The notes: generated by a model from the letters alone, not told the origin. Positions 17,093 through 26,326 are shown, counted from the stretch's first letter. The stretch: 64,000 nucleotides of DNA from Candidatus Poribacteria bacterium (GCA_022821965.1 JAJECN010000022.1:248001-312000); one strand, 5' to 3'. Made by a program: numbers and translations.

Positions 17093-18364
17093 TCAGGTGT
17101 ACAACTCCTCAAACGCCTCAAAATAATTAGGAAACGTTTTACTGACACACTCTGGATCGTTAATTCGGATCCCGGGAACCTTTAAACCAACAAGCGCAAA
17201 CGCCATCGCCATCCGGTGGTCTTCGTAGGTATCAATTGCAGCGGGGGTAATTGGGGCGGGTGAAATTTCGAGTCCATCTCGGTGTTCAACGACAGGCACG
17301 CCTAACTTCCGCAGTTCCGTCACCATCGCATGAATCCGATCGGTTTCCTGCCAGCGTGTGTGTTCAATGTTTCGGATGGTTACTTTGCTATCGGCAAAGG
17401 GAGCGATCGCTGCGAGGGTCAGAGATGTGTCTGAAATCGCCCTCATATCCACATCAATTCCTTTTAACTGGCGCGGTCCGGTGACAGTAATGCCAGCGTC
17501 AGAAACAGTGATCTGACATCCCATCTGCTCCAAGATATTTAGAAACTGAACGTCCCCTTGTGCGGAATCCAAGTGTAGGTGCTGGACAGTAACACGTCCG
17601 CCGGTAAGCGCAGCAGCTCCGAAAAAGTATGAAGCGTTAGAGGCATCCGGTTCAATGTTGTAGATCCGCGGCTGATACTGCTGTCCGCTTTCAATTTGAA
17701 AATACTTATAGCCTTCGTTGATAACCTGTCCGCCAAACGCCTCCATGACCGCCAGTGTAATATCAATATAAGGCATTTCGCGGGCACCGACAACCTCAAT
17801 CTCCATGTCGTTTTTGGCACACGGCGCGATGAGCAGCAACGCAGTTAAGAATTGACTGCTCTTACTGACATCAAGTCGAGTTTTTCCACCCGTAAGTCCA
17901 TTTGCTTCGACGATAACAGGAAGATGTCCGTTCTCAAATTGTGAGCGCGCCGAAACCCCAATTTGCCGTAACGCGCCCAGTAAATCGAAGATAGGACGAC
18001 CGTGTCGCATCGGTTCATCACCATCAATGACGAATTTCCCATGACCTAACGAAACGTAAGCGGTAAGAGAACGCGAAGTGGTACCTGAGTTCCCGATATA
18101 GAGTTCGGCACCCGAAACTGGAATACTGCCCCCATTTCCGTGTACATTGAATGTTGTCTGCTTCTCATCAGCGTCAATCTCAACACCGAGCTTTCGTAGT
18201 GACGCAGACATATAACGTGTATCATCGCTAAAGAGCGCGCCTGTCAGCGTTGAAACGCCACGTGCCATTGCAGCAACCAATAAAGCCCGGTTGGTATAAC
18301 TTTTAGAACCGGGTACCGTTATCGTGGCATCAAGGGGTTTGCGGATGGGTTGTATCTCAATCAT
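17093..18364 (-). CDS. aroA: 3-phosphoshikimate 1-carboxyvinyltransferase (EPSP synthase)
   Basis: This 423-residue enzyme has the normal length. Key blocks are VPGSKSYTNRALL at 18-30 (phosphate/PEP binding), YIGNSGTTSRSL near 85, GDEPMRHGRP near 115 and DVSKSSQFLTALLL near 165. The late TYEDHRMAMAFAL holds the Asp-His-Arg active-site group. It joins PEP to shikimate-3-phosphate in the pathway to chorismate. Its ATG overlaps the stop of the DapA-like gene by four bases (ATGA), so the two are translationally coupled. aroQ is at 49312. Confidence 0.95.
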   Translation of the reverse strand: MIEIQPIRKPLDATITVPGSKSYTNRALLVAAMARGVSTLTGALFSDDTRYMSASLRKLGVEIDADEKQTTFNVHGNGGSIPVSGAELYIGNSGTTSRSLTAYVSLGHGKFVIDGDEPMRHGRPIFDLLGALRQIGVSARSQFENGHLPVIVEANGLTGGKTRLDVSKSSQFLTALLLIAPCAKNDMEIEVVGAREMPYIDITLAVMEAFGGQVINEGYKYFQIESGQQYQPRIYNIEPDASNASYFFGAAALTGGRVTVQHLHLDSAQGDVQFLNILEQMGCQITVSDAGITVTGPRQLKGIDVDMRAISDTSLTLAAIAPFADSKVTIRNIEHTRWQETDRIHAMVTELRKLGVPVVEHRDGLEISPAPITPAAIDTYEDHRMAMAFALVGLKVPGIRINDPECVSKTFPNYFEAFEELYT

Positions 18365-19260
18365 TCACGCACTCCCAATTCCGTTAACAATGCTCGGAGT
18401 TCCGCTTTCTCGGCATCAGTGAGCGGTAGGAGTGGGCTTGTGGTGCGTGCGCTGCAGACCCCCAAAATTTCCAGACACGCCTTCATACCGCTGACACCCT
18501 GTCCGTAGGTATACATTTTACTGAGCTGTAGCATCCACTTTTGTAACCGATGGACTTCATCAATATCACGTGCCTTCGCAGCATTGTAGAGCGCAACGGA
18601 TTCTTTCGGGGCGACGTTTGCAATTGAGACCACACCACCGTCCGCACCGAATAGGAGTGCTGCACCGAGTGCGACATGCGAACCGAGGAAGATAGAGAAA
18701 TCTGTTCGCTCACCGAGCAGTGCTATGAGATTGAGGGAGTTCGTCCAATCACCGGTACTGTCCTTGACTCCGACAATATTCTCACAGGTTTCTGCAAGTT
18801 CGACGACGATCTGCGGCTTAATGAAGGTTTTAACGGTGGAGGGGATATTGTAGATGAAAACTGGGAGTTCCGTACTCGCGGCGATCGTTTGATAGAATTC
18901 GATCAGATCCGCATCGTCGGTGGAGGGATAGTAGTAGCCCGGTGTTGCAGCGACTGCATCAACACCAAACTGTTCGGCGATTTCAATGTTTTGGATAACG
19001 CGTTGGGTGCTTGTATCCATTACACAACAAATAACCGGGATACGACCCCCAATTGCTTTGAGAGCGATGTCCATTGCACGTTCGCGTTCTGTATTTGTTA
19101 ACGTCGTAAATTCACCCGAACTCCCGAGTAGGTAGATGCCGTGAACACCGCTGTTAATCAGTCGGTTAAGTTGATTGACGAACCCGCGTTCATCGACGCG
19201 CTCTTTTTCGTCAAGTGGTGTTACTGTCGGTGTAAAAATGCCTTTGAATTGGATACTCAT
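18361..19260 (-). CDS. DapA/NanA-family pyruvate-dependent aldolase
   Basis: This is a 299-residue TIM barrel with GGGAGG before the ATG. GIYLLGSSGEFTTLTNTER is the substrate-binding loop. The family's catalytic Tyr lies in FIYNIPS and the Schiff-base Lys in GVKDSTGDW. In true dihydrodipicolinate synthases the Tyr motif is followed by an Arg that binds the substrate carboxylate (YNxPSRT). Here it reads YNIPSTV, so DapA function is doubtful and a sugar-acid or N-acetylneuraminate-type aldolase/dehydratase is equally possible. It is coupled to aroA. Confidence 0.8.
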   Translation of the reverse strand: MSIQFKGIFTPTVTPLDEKERVDERGFVNQLNRLINSGVHGIYLLGSSGEFTTLTNTERERAMDIALKAIGGRIPVICCVMDTSTQRVIQNIEIAEQFGVDAVAATPGYYYPSTDDADLIEFYQTIAASTELPVFIYNIPSTVKTFIKPQIVVELAETCENIVGVKDSTGDWTNSLNLIALLGERTDFSIFLGSHVALGAALLFGADGGVVSIANVAPKESVALYNAAKARDIDEVHRLQKWMLQLSKMYTYGQGVSGMKACLEILGVCSARTTSPLLPLTDAEKAELRALLTELGVRE

Positions 19261-19451
19261 GCATACCTCCCATGAGGCGTAATTGTAATCTTTGCGGTAA
19301 TATGGCTTGCAAGGAACGCCTTACACATCTGTCAGCCTTGAGATTTCAGTTTAGCAAAATTTGATTTAGATGTCAAAGAAATATACGTAATCAAACAGGC
19401 ATTCAGTCTTCGGTTTTCAGTTGTCAGTAGTTGTATGTTACAAATCCTCAC

Positions 19452-19480
19452 TTGCAAGTTACGCTAAAACGTGCTATTAT
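19452..19480 (+). promoter_or_regulatory. Candidate promoter of the histidine kinase
   Basis: TTGCAA (19452-19457), a 17-base spacer and TATTAT (19475-19480) preceded by TGC. The 312-base gap 19261-19572 otherwise holds only a TCAGTTGTCAGT repeat relic near 19417. Confidence 0.55.
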
Positions 19481-19572
19481 TATATCGAAATTTGACGTCT
19501 ATCATCTATAGATTGTCTGCTATGTATTTAGGTTACGAGGAATAGCATCGCGCGCTGAAGGACGCATCACAA

Positions 19573-21402
19573 ATGAACATCCGTACACAACAGACCCTCA
19601 GGTACATAGGCATTGTGCTTTTAGTGATGCTCGCCATGTATTTCTATCTCGGCACAATGCTTAAAGACTCAATGAGCAAACGAATTACCAGTGAATTGGA
19701 AATTCAGGCAGCACTGATCACAGAATTCTTCATCGACAAACTCCCCACCGAAGCTAACTTTAGTTACGATGCAATAGATCCTCTCGTTGATAGACTCGGA
19801 AAGACCGAAAAGGCACGGGTGACCTTCATCGGGACGGATGGAACTGTCTGGGGTGATACAGAACGGAATGGACAGGCACTGCGAGCAATGGACAACCACC
19901 TTGCCCGTCCAGAGGTTCAAGCGGCTCTTAAAGACGGCATCGGGATCCGGGATCGGTACAGCGATACGACGCAGACAGAATTTCGTTACTTCGCGATGCC
20001 GATATATCGCAATGCTGGTACAGAAGATTCGTCAAATGGGACCGGAACGTTGATTGGCATCTGCCGTGTCGCGCTCCCAATGGAAGCCGTCAATACAGCG
20101 ATTGGCAACCTCCGACAGGTGGTCCTAATTGCGAGTGTAGCCGGACTCATCCTTGCAATCGTGTTTAGTGTCCTCAGCACCGGTGCCATCATAAAACCAA
20201 TTGAGAAATTAACACAGATGACCCAATCGCTTGCTGCTGGCAACATAACCTCGCGTGTCCCGGTCGATTCTCGGAATGAATTGGGACAACTCTCCCAGAA
20301 TTTCAACCTAATGGCGGACAGGGTCCAGGAACAGATTGACAAAATTTCAGAAGAACACCGACGGTCCGAAACCATCTTAAGGAACATGGGCGAAGGTGTA
20401 CTACTCGTGAACGGGGTGTCTGAAATTACTTATGCCAACCCAACGGCTATCTCCATGTTGGGCCTACCTGATGATTATATCGGCAAAGCATTGATTGAAA
20501 TCAACCGGATCCCTGAACTCCAAGCACTGCTACAGAAGGCAGAACAGATAGAAACTGTTGCATTCGCAGAAATCCGTCTCGGTAACCTAACAGAACCGGA
20601 GGTAGAGGTCACAGTCGTGCCTGTTTCTGCCGGTCAAGAATACGTTATCGTTATCCATGATGTCACGAGGGAACGGCAATTAGAGCGGATTCGCGCTGAT
20701 TTTGTGGCGAATGTTTCACATGAACTCCGGACACCACTCACAACAATTCGAGGGTACGCCGAAACTTTACTCGGTGAGGATTTCGTTCGGACGAAGAAGG
20801 GTGAACAATTTATAGTGAAAATCCTCAATCATTCAACGCGACTTTCAAGACTGGTTTCAGACCTGTTGGAACTCTCTCGGTTGGAGTTAGGTGAAGTGGA
20901 ATTGAAACGCTCACCACACCACCTCAATACCTTCTACGAACCAATCTTAGACGTGTTTGAACCGCTATTAGAAGAATCGGGGCTGGCTTTAAAATGGGAG
21001 ATTCCTGACGAACTTCCAGAGGTCAATATAGATAAACAACTTTTCATGCAGATTTTTGTAAATCTGATCGACAACGCGATTAAATATACACCAGACGGCG
21101 GCACCATCACGGTCTCGGCAGAGACTGACATAAGCGACGTATTTGACGAACTCAATATGAGCGTGGAGGAAGTCATAGTGCATGTAAAAGATACAGGTAT
21201 CGGTATCCCGATGGAATCCCAACCTCGCGTGTTTGAGCGATTTTACCGAGTGGACAAAGGACGCGCGCAAGAAATGGGAGGAACCGGCTTAGGACTCGCG
21301 ATCGCTAAGCACATTGTCCTCCGTCATAACGGAAGGATATGGCTGGACAGCGTTTTAGGGCAAGGGAGCGTATTCCATGTCGCCGTGCCGCTATCAGACT
21401 AA
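19573..21402 (+). CDS. Membrane sensor histidine kinase (HAMP-PAS-HisKA-HATPase)
   Basis: This 609-residue kinase has the PhoR/VicK layout. One membrane helix is at about 12-30, a periplasmic sensor domain spans 32-180 and a second helix lies at about 182-205. HAMP (PIEKLTQMTQSLAAGNITSRV) is at 213-265, followed by a PAS domain at 275-370 and HisKA with phospho-acceptor His383 in VSHELRTPLTTIRGYAE. HATPase_c has NLIDNAIKYTP (N box), DTGIGIP (G1) and GGTGLGLAIAKHI (G2). No response regulator is adjacent, so it is an orphan here. The signal sensed is unknown. Confidence 0.92.
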   Translation: MNIRTQQTLRYIGIVLLVMLAMYFYLGTMLKDSMSKRITSELEIQAALITEFFIDKLPTEANFSYDAIDPLVDRLGKTEKARVTFIGTDGTVWGDTERNGQALRAMDNHLARPEVQAALKDGIGIRDRYSDTTQTEFRYFAMPIYRNAGTEDSSNGTGTLIGICRVALPMEAVNTAIGNLRQVVLIASVAGLILAIVFSVLSTGAIIKPIEKLTQMTQSLAAGNITSRVPVDSRNELGQLSQNFNLMADRVQEQIDKISEEHRRSETILRNMGEGVLLVNGVSEITYANPTAISMLGLPDDYIGKALIEINRIPELQALLQKAEQIETVAFAEIRLGNLTEPEVEVTVVPVSAGQEYVIVIHDVTRERQLERIRADFVANVSHELRTPLTTIRGYAETLLGEDFVRTKKGEQFIVKILNHSTRLSRLVSDLLELSRLELGEVELKRSPHHLNTFYEPILDVFEPLLEESGLALKWEIPDELPEVNIDKQLFMQIFVNLIDNAIKYTPDGGTITVSAETDISDVFDELNMSVEEVIVHVKDTGIGIPMESQPRVFERFYRVDKGRAQEMGGTGLGLAIAKHIVLRHNGRIWLDSVLGQGSVFHVAVPLSD

Positions 21403-21514
21403 ATTTTCCATGCTCGCCATAGGTATTGTCGAAACGTCTTAGAAATATGCGATAATCTCAGTTGTATATCATACTTTATAGTAAAACCAATAATTACCTA
21501 TATACCAACTTAAT

Positions 21515-21596
21515 GGCGAGGTTACAAACCTCGCCAGCGGTGGTGGGGTTCCTGTTTACTGACGACTTGTAAACATATTTTCGGATTTTGCTATAA
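21515..21596. repeat. GGCGAGG palindrome followed by a repeated promoter-like segment
   Basis: GGCGAGGTT-ACA-AACCTCGCC (21515-21535) is a perfect nine-pair hairpin. The text from 21531 (CGCCAGCGG to TTTGCTATAA at 21596) recurs at 60532-60614. The last 42 bases of each copy are about 80 percent alike by eye and end in an extended -10-like TTTGCTATAA. Here it ends 19 bases before the TIM-barrel gene, too close for a normal leader but possibly its promoter. Confidence 0.55.
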
Positions 21597-21614
21597 GACG
21601 AAAAGGATGTCAAA

Positions 21615-22511
21615 ATGTTTGAGAAACTCGGAATTGTAACTAATATCTGGGCTGAAGAGGTAGAAAAAGGGGCACGCTTCGATGAACTCATGGTTGAATT
21701 CGGTGCAAACGGATTCAAAGATATGGAGGTACGCGAAGGCGATTACCTCCGCAACTCTGAATTCGGCGAACTCGTTCAACAACTCGAATCTGCAATGCTT
21801 ACGTACACCGATGCGGAATTCAAAACCATCTGTGATGCTGTTTGGACTGGTCAGTCTTACGAAACGAAGCACCCCACGCTTTTTGAAGAGGTCGCACGCT
21901 TCGCAGAAAAAGCATCCGAACTTACCTTGAGTTATGCGATGTCTCACCCTTGGCTTTCACTCCCAAAGGACAGTGAAGCAGATACACAGCAGATTATCAG
22001 TGCGAAGAAACTGGCATATTTACTCTGTCCAACGCGACCTCGCCTCCGCCTTGTTGATCTCGACAGCGAAGGAGACATCAACGAATCTGCTGCTATTGCG
22101 AACCTAAAGCGTTACAAAGCACTCTTACCGAGCTACCCGATGATTTTCGCTGTAGAGAATGCCCGACAAACCGCTACACTAACCTTAACGTTAGCAGTCG
22201 CGGGCGGTGCCAAACTCACGTACGATGAGACAAATACCTATCGCGCTGACGGGACAACGGTGAATCCACCGGACGAATTCTGGAGTGCTGTCAAGACGGA
22301 GGTTCTCACGTCGGTACACTTCAAGCAAAAAACAGAGGACGGGGTTCTCTCAGAGGTGGGTGATGGGTTCGTTGACTTCCGTGCAATTGCGGAACACCTG
22401 AAAACGCGGCAGTATACAGGGGATCTACTCCTTGAGAACACACCGACTGCGCATTCGTTGCAAGATGCCTTGCGGAGCCGAGAGTATCTACTCAGTTTGA
22501 CAGCTGTTTAA
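21615..22511 (+). CDS. Xylose-isomerase-like TIM barrel protein
   Basis: This 298-residue protein has AAGGATG before the ATG. The pattern is that of the sugar phosphate isomerase/epimerase superfamily (endonuclease IV-like barrel): LGIVTNIWAEEV at strand 1, GFKDMEVREGDYL at strand 2, YPMIFAVENARQT with the metal Glu, LTYDETNTYRADG, VHFKQK and GDLLLENTP with a second Glu. Some metal ligands usual in the family, such as the His pair, are not obvious, so activity is uncertain. It stands alone and ends 170 bases from the convergent gene. Confidence 0.68.
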   Translation: MFEKLGIVTNIWAEEVEKGARFDELMVEFGANGFKDMEVREGDYLRNSEFGELVQQLESAMLTYTDAEFKTICDAVWTGQSYETKHPTLFEEVARFAEKASELTLSYAMSHPWLSLPKDSEADTQQIISAKKLAYLLCPTRPRLRLVDLDSEGDINESAAIANLKRYKALLPSYPMIFAVENARQTATLTLTLAVAGGAKLTYDETNTYRADGTTVNPPDEFWSAVKTEVLTSVHFKQKTEDGVLSEVGDGFVDFRAIAEHLKTRQYTGDLLLENTPTAHSLQDALRSREYLLSLTAV

Positions 22512-22614
22512 TTGTGAAACTGCTTCAAGCCCACCCTTTCTTCGTGTATAGATTACCTGACTCAGACGTTCATCGATAATAGTGAAGGTGTCCCGCTTTT
22601 CCACATAAAAATTG

Positions 22615-22655
22615 CTCCGCTGCTGGTGTGGTCTGAAACCGTGCCAACAGCGGAG
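22615..22655. terminator. Hairpin between convergent genes
   Basis: CTCCGCTG (22615-22622) pairs with CAGCGGAG (22648-22655), with three more pairs (TGG/CCA) after one mismatch, then TTTATTG. It lies between two convergent gene ends. Confidence 0.5.
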
Positions 22656-22680
22656 TTTATTGTTCGTTTAAAAGTAGAAA

Positions 22681-23526
22681 CTAAAAGGGGGAATCTTGAG
22701 TTTGTGCGGTTTCTGCCTGACCGTCATTGGAAGATACAGTTTCCTGATTCGCGGGTTCCTCAGATGCCGGAACGTCACTCTCCTGTGCAGCTGCCGTTAA
22801 TTGCTTAATACGTTCGCACAGTTCATCCAGCAACTTCGGTGCTGTTTCTGCTGCTTTCAGTTCAGCGGAAAGTTGGGTCCATTGCATTTCACTCATATCG
22901 TTCCGGGATTCTACACTGTATTTACGTTTGATGTAATTCCAGAGATCCGCCTTAGTAATGCCCTTCTCTCCAAGAGGTCCTTCCAGATTGTTCGCAATCG
23001 CGAAGGCAGCCTTCTGTGCGTTAGCGATATTTCCATCACTCTGTTGCGGCAGGGGTTGTTGTGTTGCATTACCACTCCCTGCTTTTCGGTGCAGATAGAA
23101 ATTCAGCACCTCACGGATAACCGGCACCGGTATTAACTGTTTAATTGCGTTACGTTGTGCTTTATGAATTGCTTTGGTGAAAGCGAACGGATCGGGACGG
23201 CTCCCAGCCATCTTTTGTTGTTCATACGCGCCATAGCGAGACGAACCCGTGATTGTATCAACAGCTTTGGCAGTCGCGATCCAAGAATGTTCGCGTTCCT
23301 CGTAATCGATTTCTTCAATCTGGATGCCACCACGACGGTTTGCGGCTTCGTTAATGCCCGCTAAGGTCAATCCCTCAACGGTGCGTCCGCCTTGTTTAAA
23401 GGAATAGACATAATCCTGAATCGTCTGCCCAGTCATCAATTCAATGATCGCCTGATCGTCCACCTGATCAACGACTTCATATTCAGCCGTAACCGGTACC
23501 ATTTCGTCCTTTTTTTCTTCAGCCAT
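22681..23526 (-). CDS. Unrecognised protein with SSB-like C-terminal tip, possibly a DNA-annealing factor
   Basis: This is 281 residues with CGGAGG six bases before the ATG. Residues 10-150 form one globular domain: VDQVDDQAIIELMTG, GLTLAGINEAANRRGG, WIATAKAVDTITGSSRYGAYEQ, then DPFAFTKAIHKAQRNAIKQLIPVP. A Gln/Asn-rich linker and a short helical domain (residues 165-235) follow. The last 40 residues are acidic and disordered and end in QDSPF, like the D-x-P-F tip by which SSB recruits repair proteins. The block with KAxxKAQRNAIxxLIP is reminiscent of phage and plasmid recombination proteins, but I cannot name a family. No phage genes surround it. Confidence 0.55.
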   Translation of the reverse strand: MAEEKKDEMVPVTAEYEVVDQVDDQAIIELMTGQTIQDYVYSFKQGGRTVEGLTLAGINEAANRRGGIQIEEIDYEEREHSWIATAKAVDTITGSSRYGAYEQQKMAGSRPDPFAFTKAIHKAQRNAIKQLIPVPVIREVLNFYLHRKAGSGNATQQPLPQQSDGNIANAQKAAFAIANNLEGPLGEKGITKADLWNYIKRKYSVESRNDMSEMQWTQLSAELKAAETAPKLLDELCERIKQLTAAAQESDVPASEEPANQETVSSNDGQAETAQTQDSPF

Positions 23527-23572
23527 AATATCCTCCGATTTCCAAACACATCAGATTTCTAAACATATAATT

Positions 23573-23601
23573 AGTATAACATATTTTTAGATATATATCA
23601 A
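23573..23601 (-). promoter_or_regulatory. Candidate promoter of the SSB-tip gene
   Basis: On the minus strand TTGATA (23601-23596), a 17-base spacer and TATACT (23578-23573) preceded by TGT. It lies about 47 bases before the start at 23526. Confidence 0.55.
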
Positions 23602-23719
23602 AGAAAAAATGTGATTTTGTTAGTTCATAGTTTTTTTATATTCAAGCTGATGTGCCCCCCGATATGAGGTGTATGATACCACCTTATATCCGATTTTTCA
23701 AGTAAATAATTCATCTACA

Positions 23720-24529
23720 TCAATCGTCAGCAATGCCTGTAGTGATCTCGACCTGTTCTCCCTCTGTCACGATCCTTTCAATGTAGAGTGTGAACGTATA
23801 CGTCTGATGGTTCTTATATTTTTGAAGGTTGGACGGAAAGAGACCATCTCCTGCGACATCATCTATAATCCAAAATGTCACATTTCTACTGTTTGTGGCA
23901 AGTGTCATCGCGCCTGAATAAACCTTTATCAATTCCGGGTCCACATCATCTCGAATGCCCAGCAGTCTATTTAGCCTATCAAGTGCAACGGTCGCTTGAA
24001 GACGCACTGTTTCGCCAGCATACCTTTGACCACCAGCCACAATCTGTTCAAGCGTCGTGTCGATAACCTCAATATCTGCTTTCCCGGTGTGTTCGGGGAC
24101 ATCAGACCGGATGATGAAGAAACGATCCCCGTGTATGGTTGTGTCTTCGGAAATATCTTTTATCAGAAGTGTGAAGGTGTAAGTTGTATAACTCCGAATA
24201 GGTGCCAGATCACTCTCCATGTAGTTTGTATAATAGTGATTGGACACAGACTTAGCGTCCGAATCCGTGATGAAAAAATGTACTTTATTGTGATGCGTAA
24301 ACAATTCTAACGTTGGAGGATCCCCATCAGCACTCGGATAAATTCTGCCGGCAGCGGTAATTGTAACCTTCTGTCCTTTGTATTTTGAGCTGGCTCCGTG
24401 TTTTGCAACATCGTTGACAATATCAGTGAGGGTAGCAGGTTCAATGCTGCGGGTTCTCAGGTGAGATTTTGCACACCCACCAAAGATCATAATAGCAAAG
24501 CAGGTAATCAAAGACGTAAAAAGTTTCAT
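23720..24529 (-). CDS. Lipoprotein with two repeated beta domains
   Basis: This is 269 residues with AAAGGA before the ATG. Residues 1-19 are a lipoprotein signal with IFGGC at the cleavage site. Two similar halves follow, each beginning T-L-x-x-I-V (TLTDIVNDVAKHG and TLEQIVAGGQRYAG). Each then has G-x-x-V-x-x-x-A (GQKVTITAAG and GETVRLQATV), and ends with a YTFTLxI strand (TYTFTLLIKDI and TYTFTLYIERI). The pattern suggests tandem OB-like barrels. The family is not recognised. It is likely envelope-anchored, with ligand unknown. Confidence 0.6.
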   Translation of the reverse strand: MKLFTSLITCFAIMIFGGCAKSHLRTRSIEPATLTDIVNDVAKHGASSKYKGQKVTITAAGRIYPSADGDPPTLELFTHHNKVHFFITDSDAKSVSNHYYTNYMESDLAPIRSYTTYTFTLLIKDISEDTTIHGDRFFIIRSDVPEHTGKADIEVIDTTLEQIVAGGQRYAGETVRLQATVALDRLNRLLGIRDDVDPELIKVYSGAMTLATNSRNVTFWIIDDVAGDGLFPSNLQKYKNHQTYTFTLYIERIVTEGEQVEITTGIADD

Positions 24530-24673
24530 GGAAGGATCCTTTCACAGGGGTAATATCCGTGTCAAATTAGTTATGTTGTCAACAAAATAGTTTCTATACG
24601 GAAATCATAATGATTCTGATTTAATTATGTCAAATTAAATTTGTAAAATATATTTAAACATCGTTCTATAAAC

Positions 24674-24702
24674 TTGATTTCCATCCTGAATTCTGCTATA
24701 AT
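24674..24702 (+). promoter_or_regulatory. Promoter with extended -10
   Basis: TTGATT (24674-24679), a 17-base spacer and TATAAT (24697-24702) preceded by TGC, 34 bases before the ABC ATPase gene. Confidence 0.65.
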
Positions 24703-24736
24703 AGCAAAAAACCGAGTATCGGAGCATTGACAAACA

Positions 24737-26326
24737 GTGACAGCCCCACTTCTCCAGATGCAGGCAATCACCAAAGATTTCCCCGGCGTGCGTGCCCTTG
24801 ACAACGTCTCTTTTGAGGTGCGTTCGGGTGAAATCCATGCGCTGTGTGGAGAGAACGGCGCAGGTAAATCAACGCTGATTAAGATTCTCGGTGGTGTTTA
24901 TCCGTCCGGAACCTACGAAGGGCAACTATATATCAATGGAAACGGACAGCAATTTCATACCGTGCGCGACGCAGAACGTGCGGGGATCGCAATTATCCAC
25001 CAGGAATTAGCACTTATCCCGGAGATGACAGTCGCTGAGAACATTTATCTCGGTAAGGAACCGTGCCAATTCGGAACTATTGACAGGCATCGTCTCTATC
25101 ATGAAGCAGGTGAACTCCTTTCGCAGTTTGGATTGACGATTCCACTCCATAAACCTGTCCATGAACTCGGTATCGGACAACAACAACTCGTAGAAATCGC
25201 AAAGGCTTTAGGGCGCAGCTTGCAAGCCCACATTGAGCAGCGACACAGTTTGCAGTCTGGCAGTGCCCTGTTACTTGTGTTGGACGAACCGACAGCCGCT
25301 TTGACCGAAAGCGAAGTGGAGATCCTTCGCCAGATTCTGACCGAACTCCGAGAGAAAGGTGTCGCCTGTATCTATATCACTCATAAACTCAAGGAGATCT
25401 TTCAAATTGCTGACCGAGTGACGGTACTACGAGATGGTAAAACAGTAGCGACACAATCCATTGAATCGCCTGAATGTACCGAAGAAACACTCATCTCTCA
25501 AATGGTTGGACGAGAGTTGACCGCACTCTTTCCGAAACGAAGAACAAACCCTATTGCTGAAAATGGAGCAAGCCAAGAAAATATAGCACTCCGGGTGGAA
25601 AACTTAAGCACTTATCCGTCAGAACCACCGCAGCTTGAAGACATAAGTTTTGAGGTGCAGCGAGGTGAAATCCTCGGCATTGCCGGCTTGATGGGTGCTG
25701 GGAGAACAGAATTGATTAGCACCATCTTCGGTGCTTACGAAGGTAGACGAAACGGAGAAATCGTTATAGACGGGAGTGCTGTTCAGATTCATTCCCCGTG
25801 GGAGGCGATCCAGCACGGGATGGCACTCGTCAGTGAGGACCGGAAACGCTACGGATTACTTTTAGATGTGGACGTCGTCCGCAACATGACGCTTGCGAGT
25901 CTCGGTTTAGCGTCAGATATCACATCTTATGGATTAATTGACCAAAACACGGCGTTTCAAAAAAGCGAACACTTTGTGGATTCCCTTCAGATTAAGACGA
26001 CTTCGCTGAATATTCCCGTGAACCATCTCAGCGGTGGAAATCAGCAGAAAGTTGTATTAGGTAAATGGTTGATGACACACCCGAAAGTGCTGTTTCTTGA
26101 CGAACCGACCCGCGGCATCGATGTCGGTGCGAAAGCAGAAATCCATGCCCTGATGGCAAAACTCGCACAAGAGGGTGTCGCGATCGTGTTTGTATCCTCC
26201 GAACTCCCAGAAATCTTGGGCATGAGCGATAGGGTTTTAGTACTACATGAAGGTAAAATTACAGGGGAATTTCTCAACGACAATTTGACCCAAGAAGACA
26301 TTTTAAGGTGTGCAGCTGGGGGTTGA
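24737..26326 (+). CDS. Sugar-type ABC transporter ATPase with two nucleotide-binding domains
   Basis: This is 529 residues from a GTG start. The first domain has GENGAGKST (Walker A), ELGIGQQQLVEIAKAL (signature) and LLVLDEPTAAL (Walker B). The second has the altered Walker A GLMGAGRTELI typical of RbsA/MglA/XylG, then LSGGNQQKVVLGKWL and VLFLDEPTRGIDVG. These proteins drive uptake of ribose, galactose or xylose and need a permease and a binding protein. Neither is next to this gene, which is unusual. There is an extra stretch of about 15 residues (near QAHIEQRHSLQSGSA) between signature and Walker B of the first domain. An ATG seven codons in (24758) is an alternative start. Confidence 0.87.
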   Translation: MTAPLLQMQAITKDFPGVRALDNVSFEVRSGEIHALCGENGAGKSTLIKILGGVYPSGTYEGQLYINGNGQQFHTVRDAERAGIAIIHQELALIPEMTVAENIYLGKEPCQFGTIDRHRLYHEAGELLSQFGLTIPLHKPVHELGIGQQQLVEIAKALGRSLQAHIEQRHSLQSGSALLLVLDEPTAALTESEVEILRQILTELREKGVACIYITHKLKEIFQIADRVTVLRDGKTVATQSIESPECTEETLISQMVGRELTALFPKRRTNPIAENGASQENIALRVENLSTYPSEPPQLEDISFEVQRGEILGIAGLMGAGRTELISTIFGAYEGRRNGEIVIDGSAVQIHSPWEAIQHGMALVSEDRKRYGLLLDVDVVRNMTLASLGLASDITSYGLIDQNTAFQKSEHFVDSLQIKTTSLNIPVNHLSGGNQQKVVLGKWLMTHPKVLFLDEPTRGIDVGAKAEIHALMAKLAQEGVAIVFVSSELPEILGMSDRVLVLHEGKITGEFLNDNLTQEDILRCAAGG

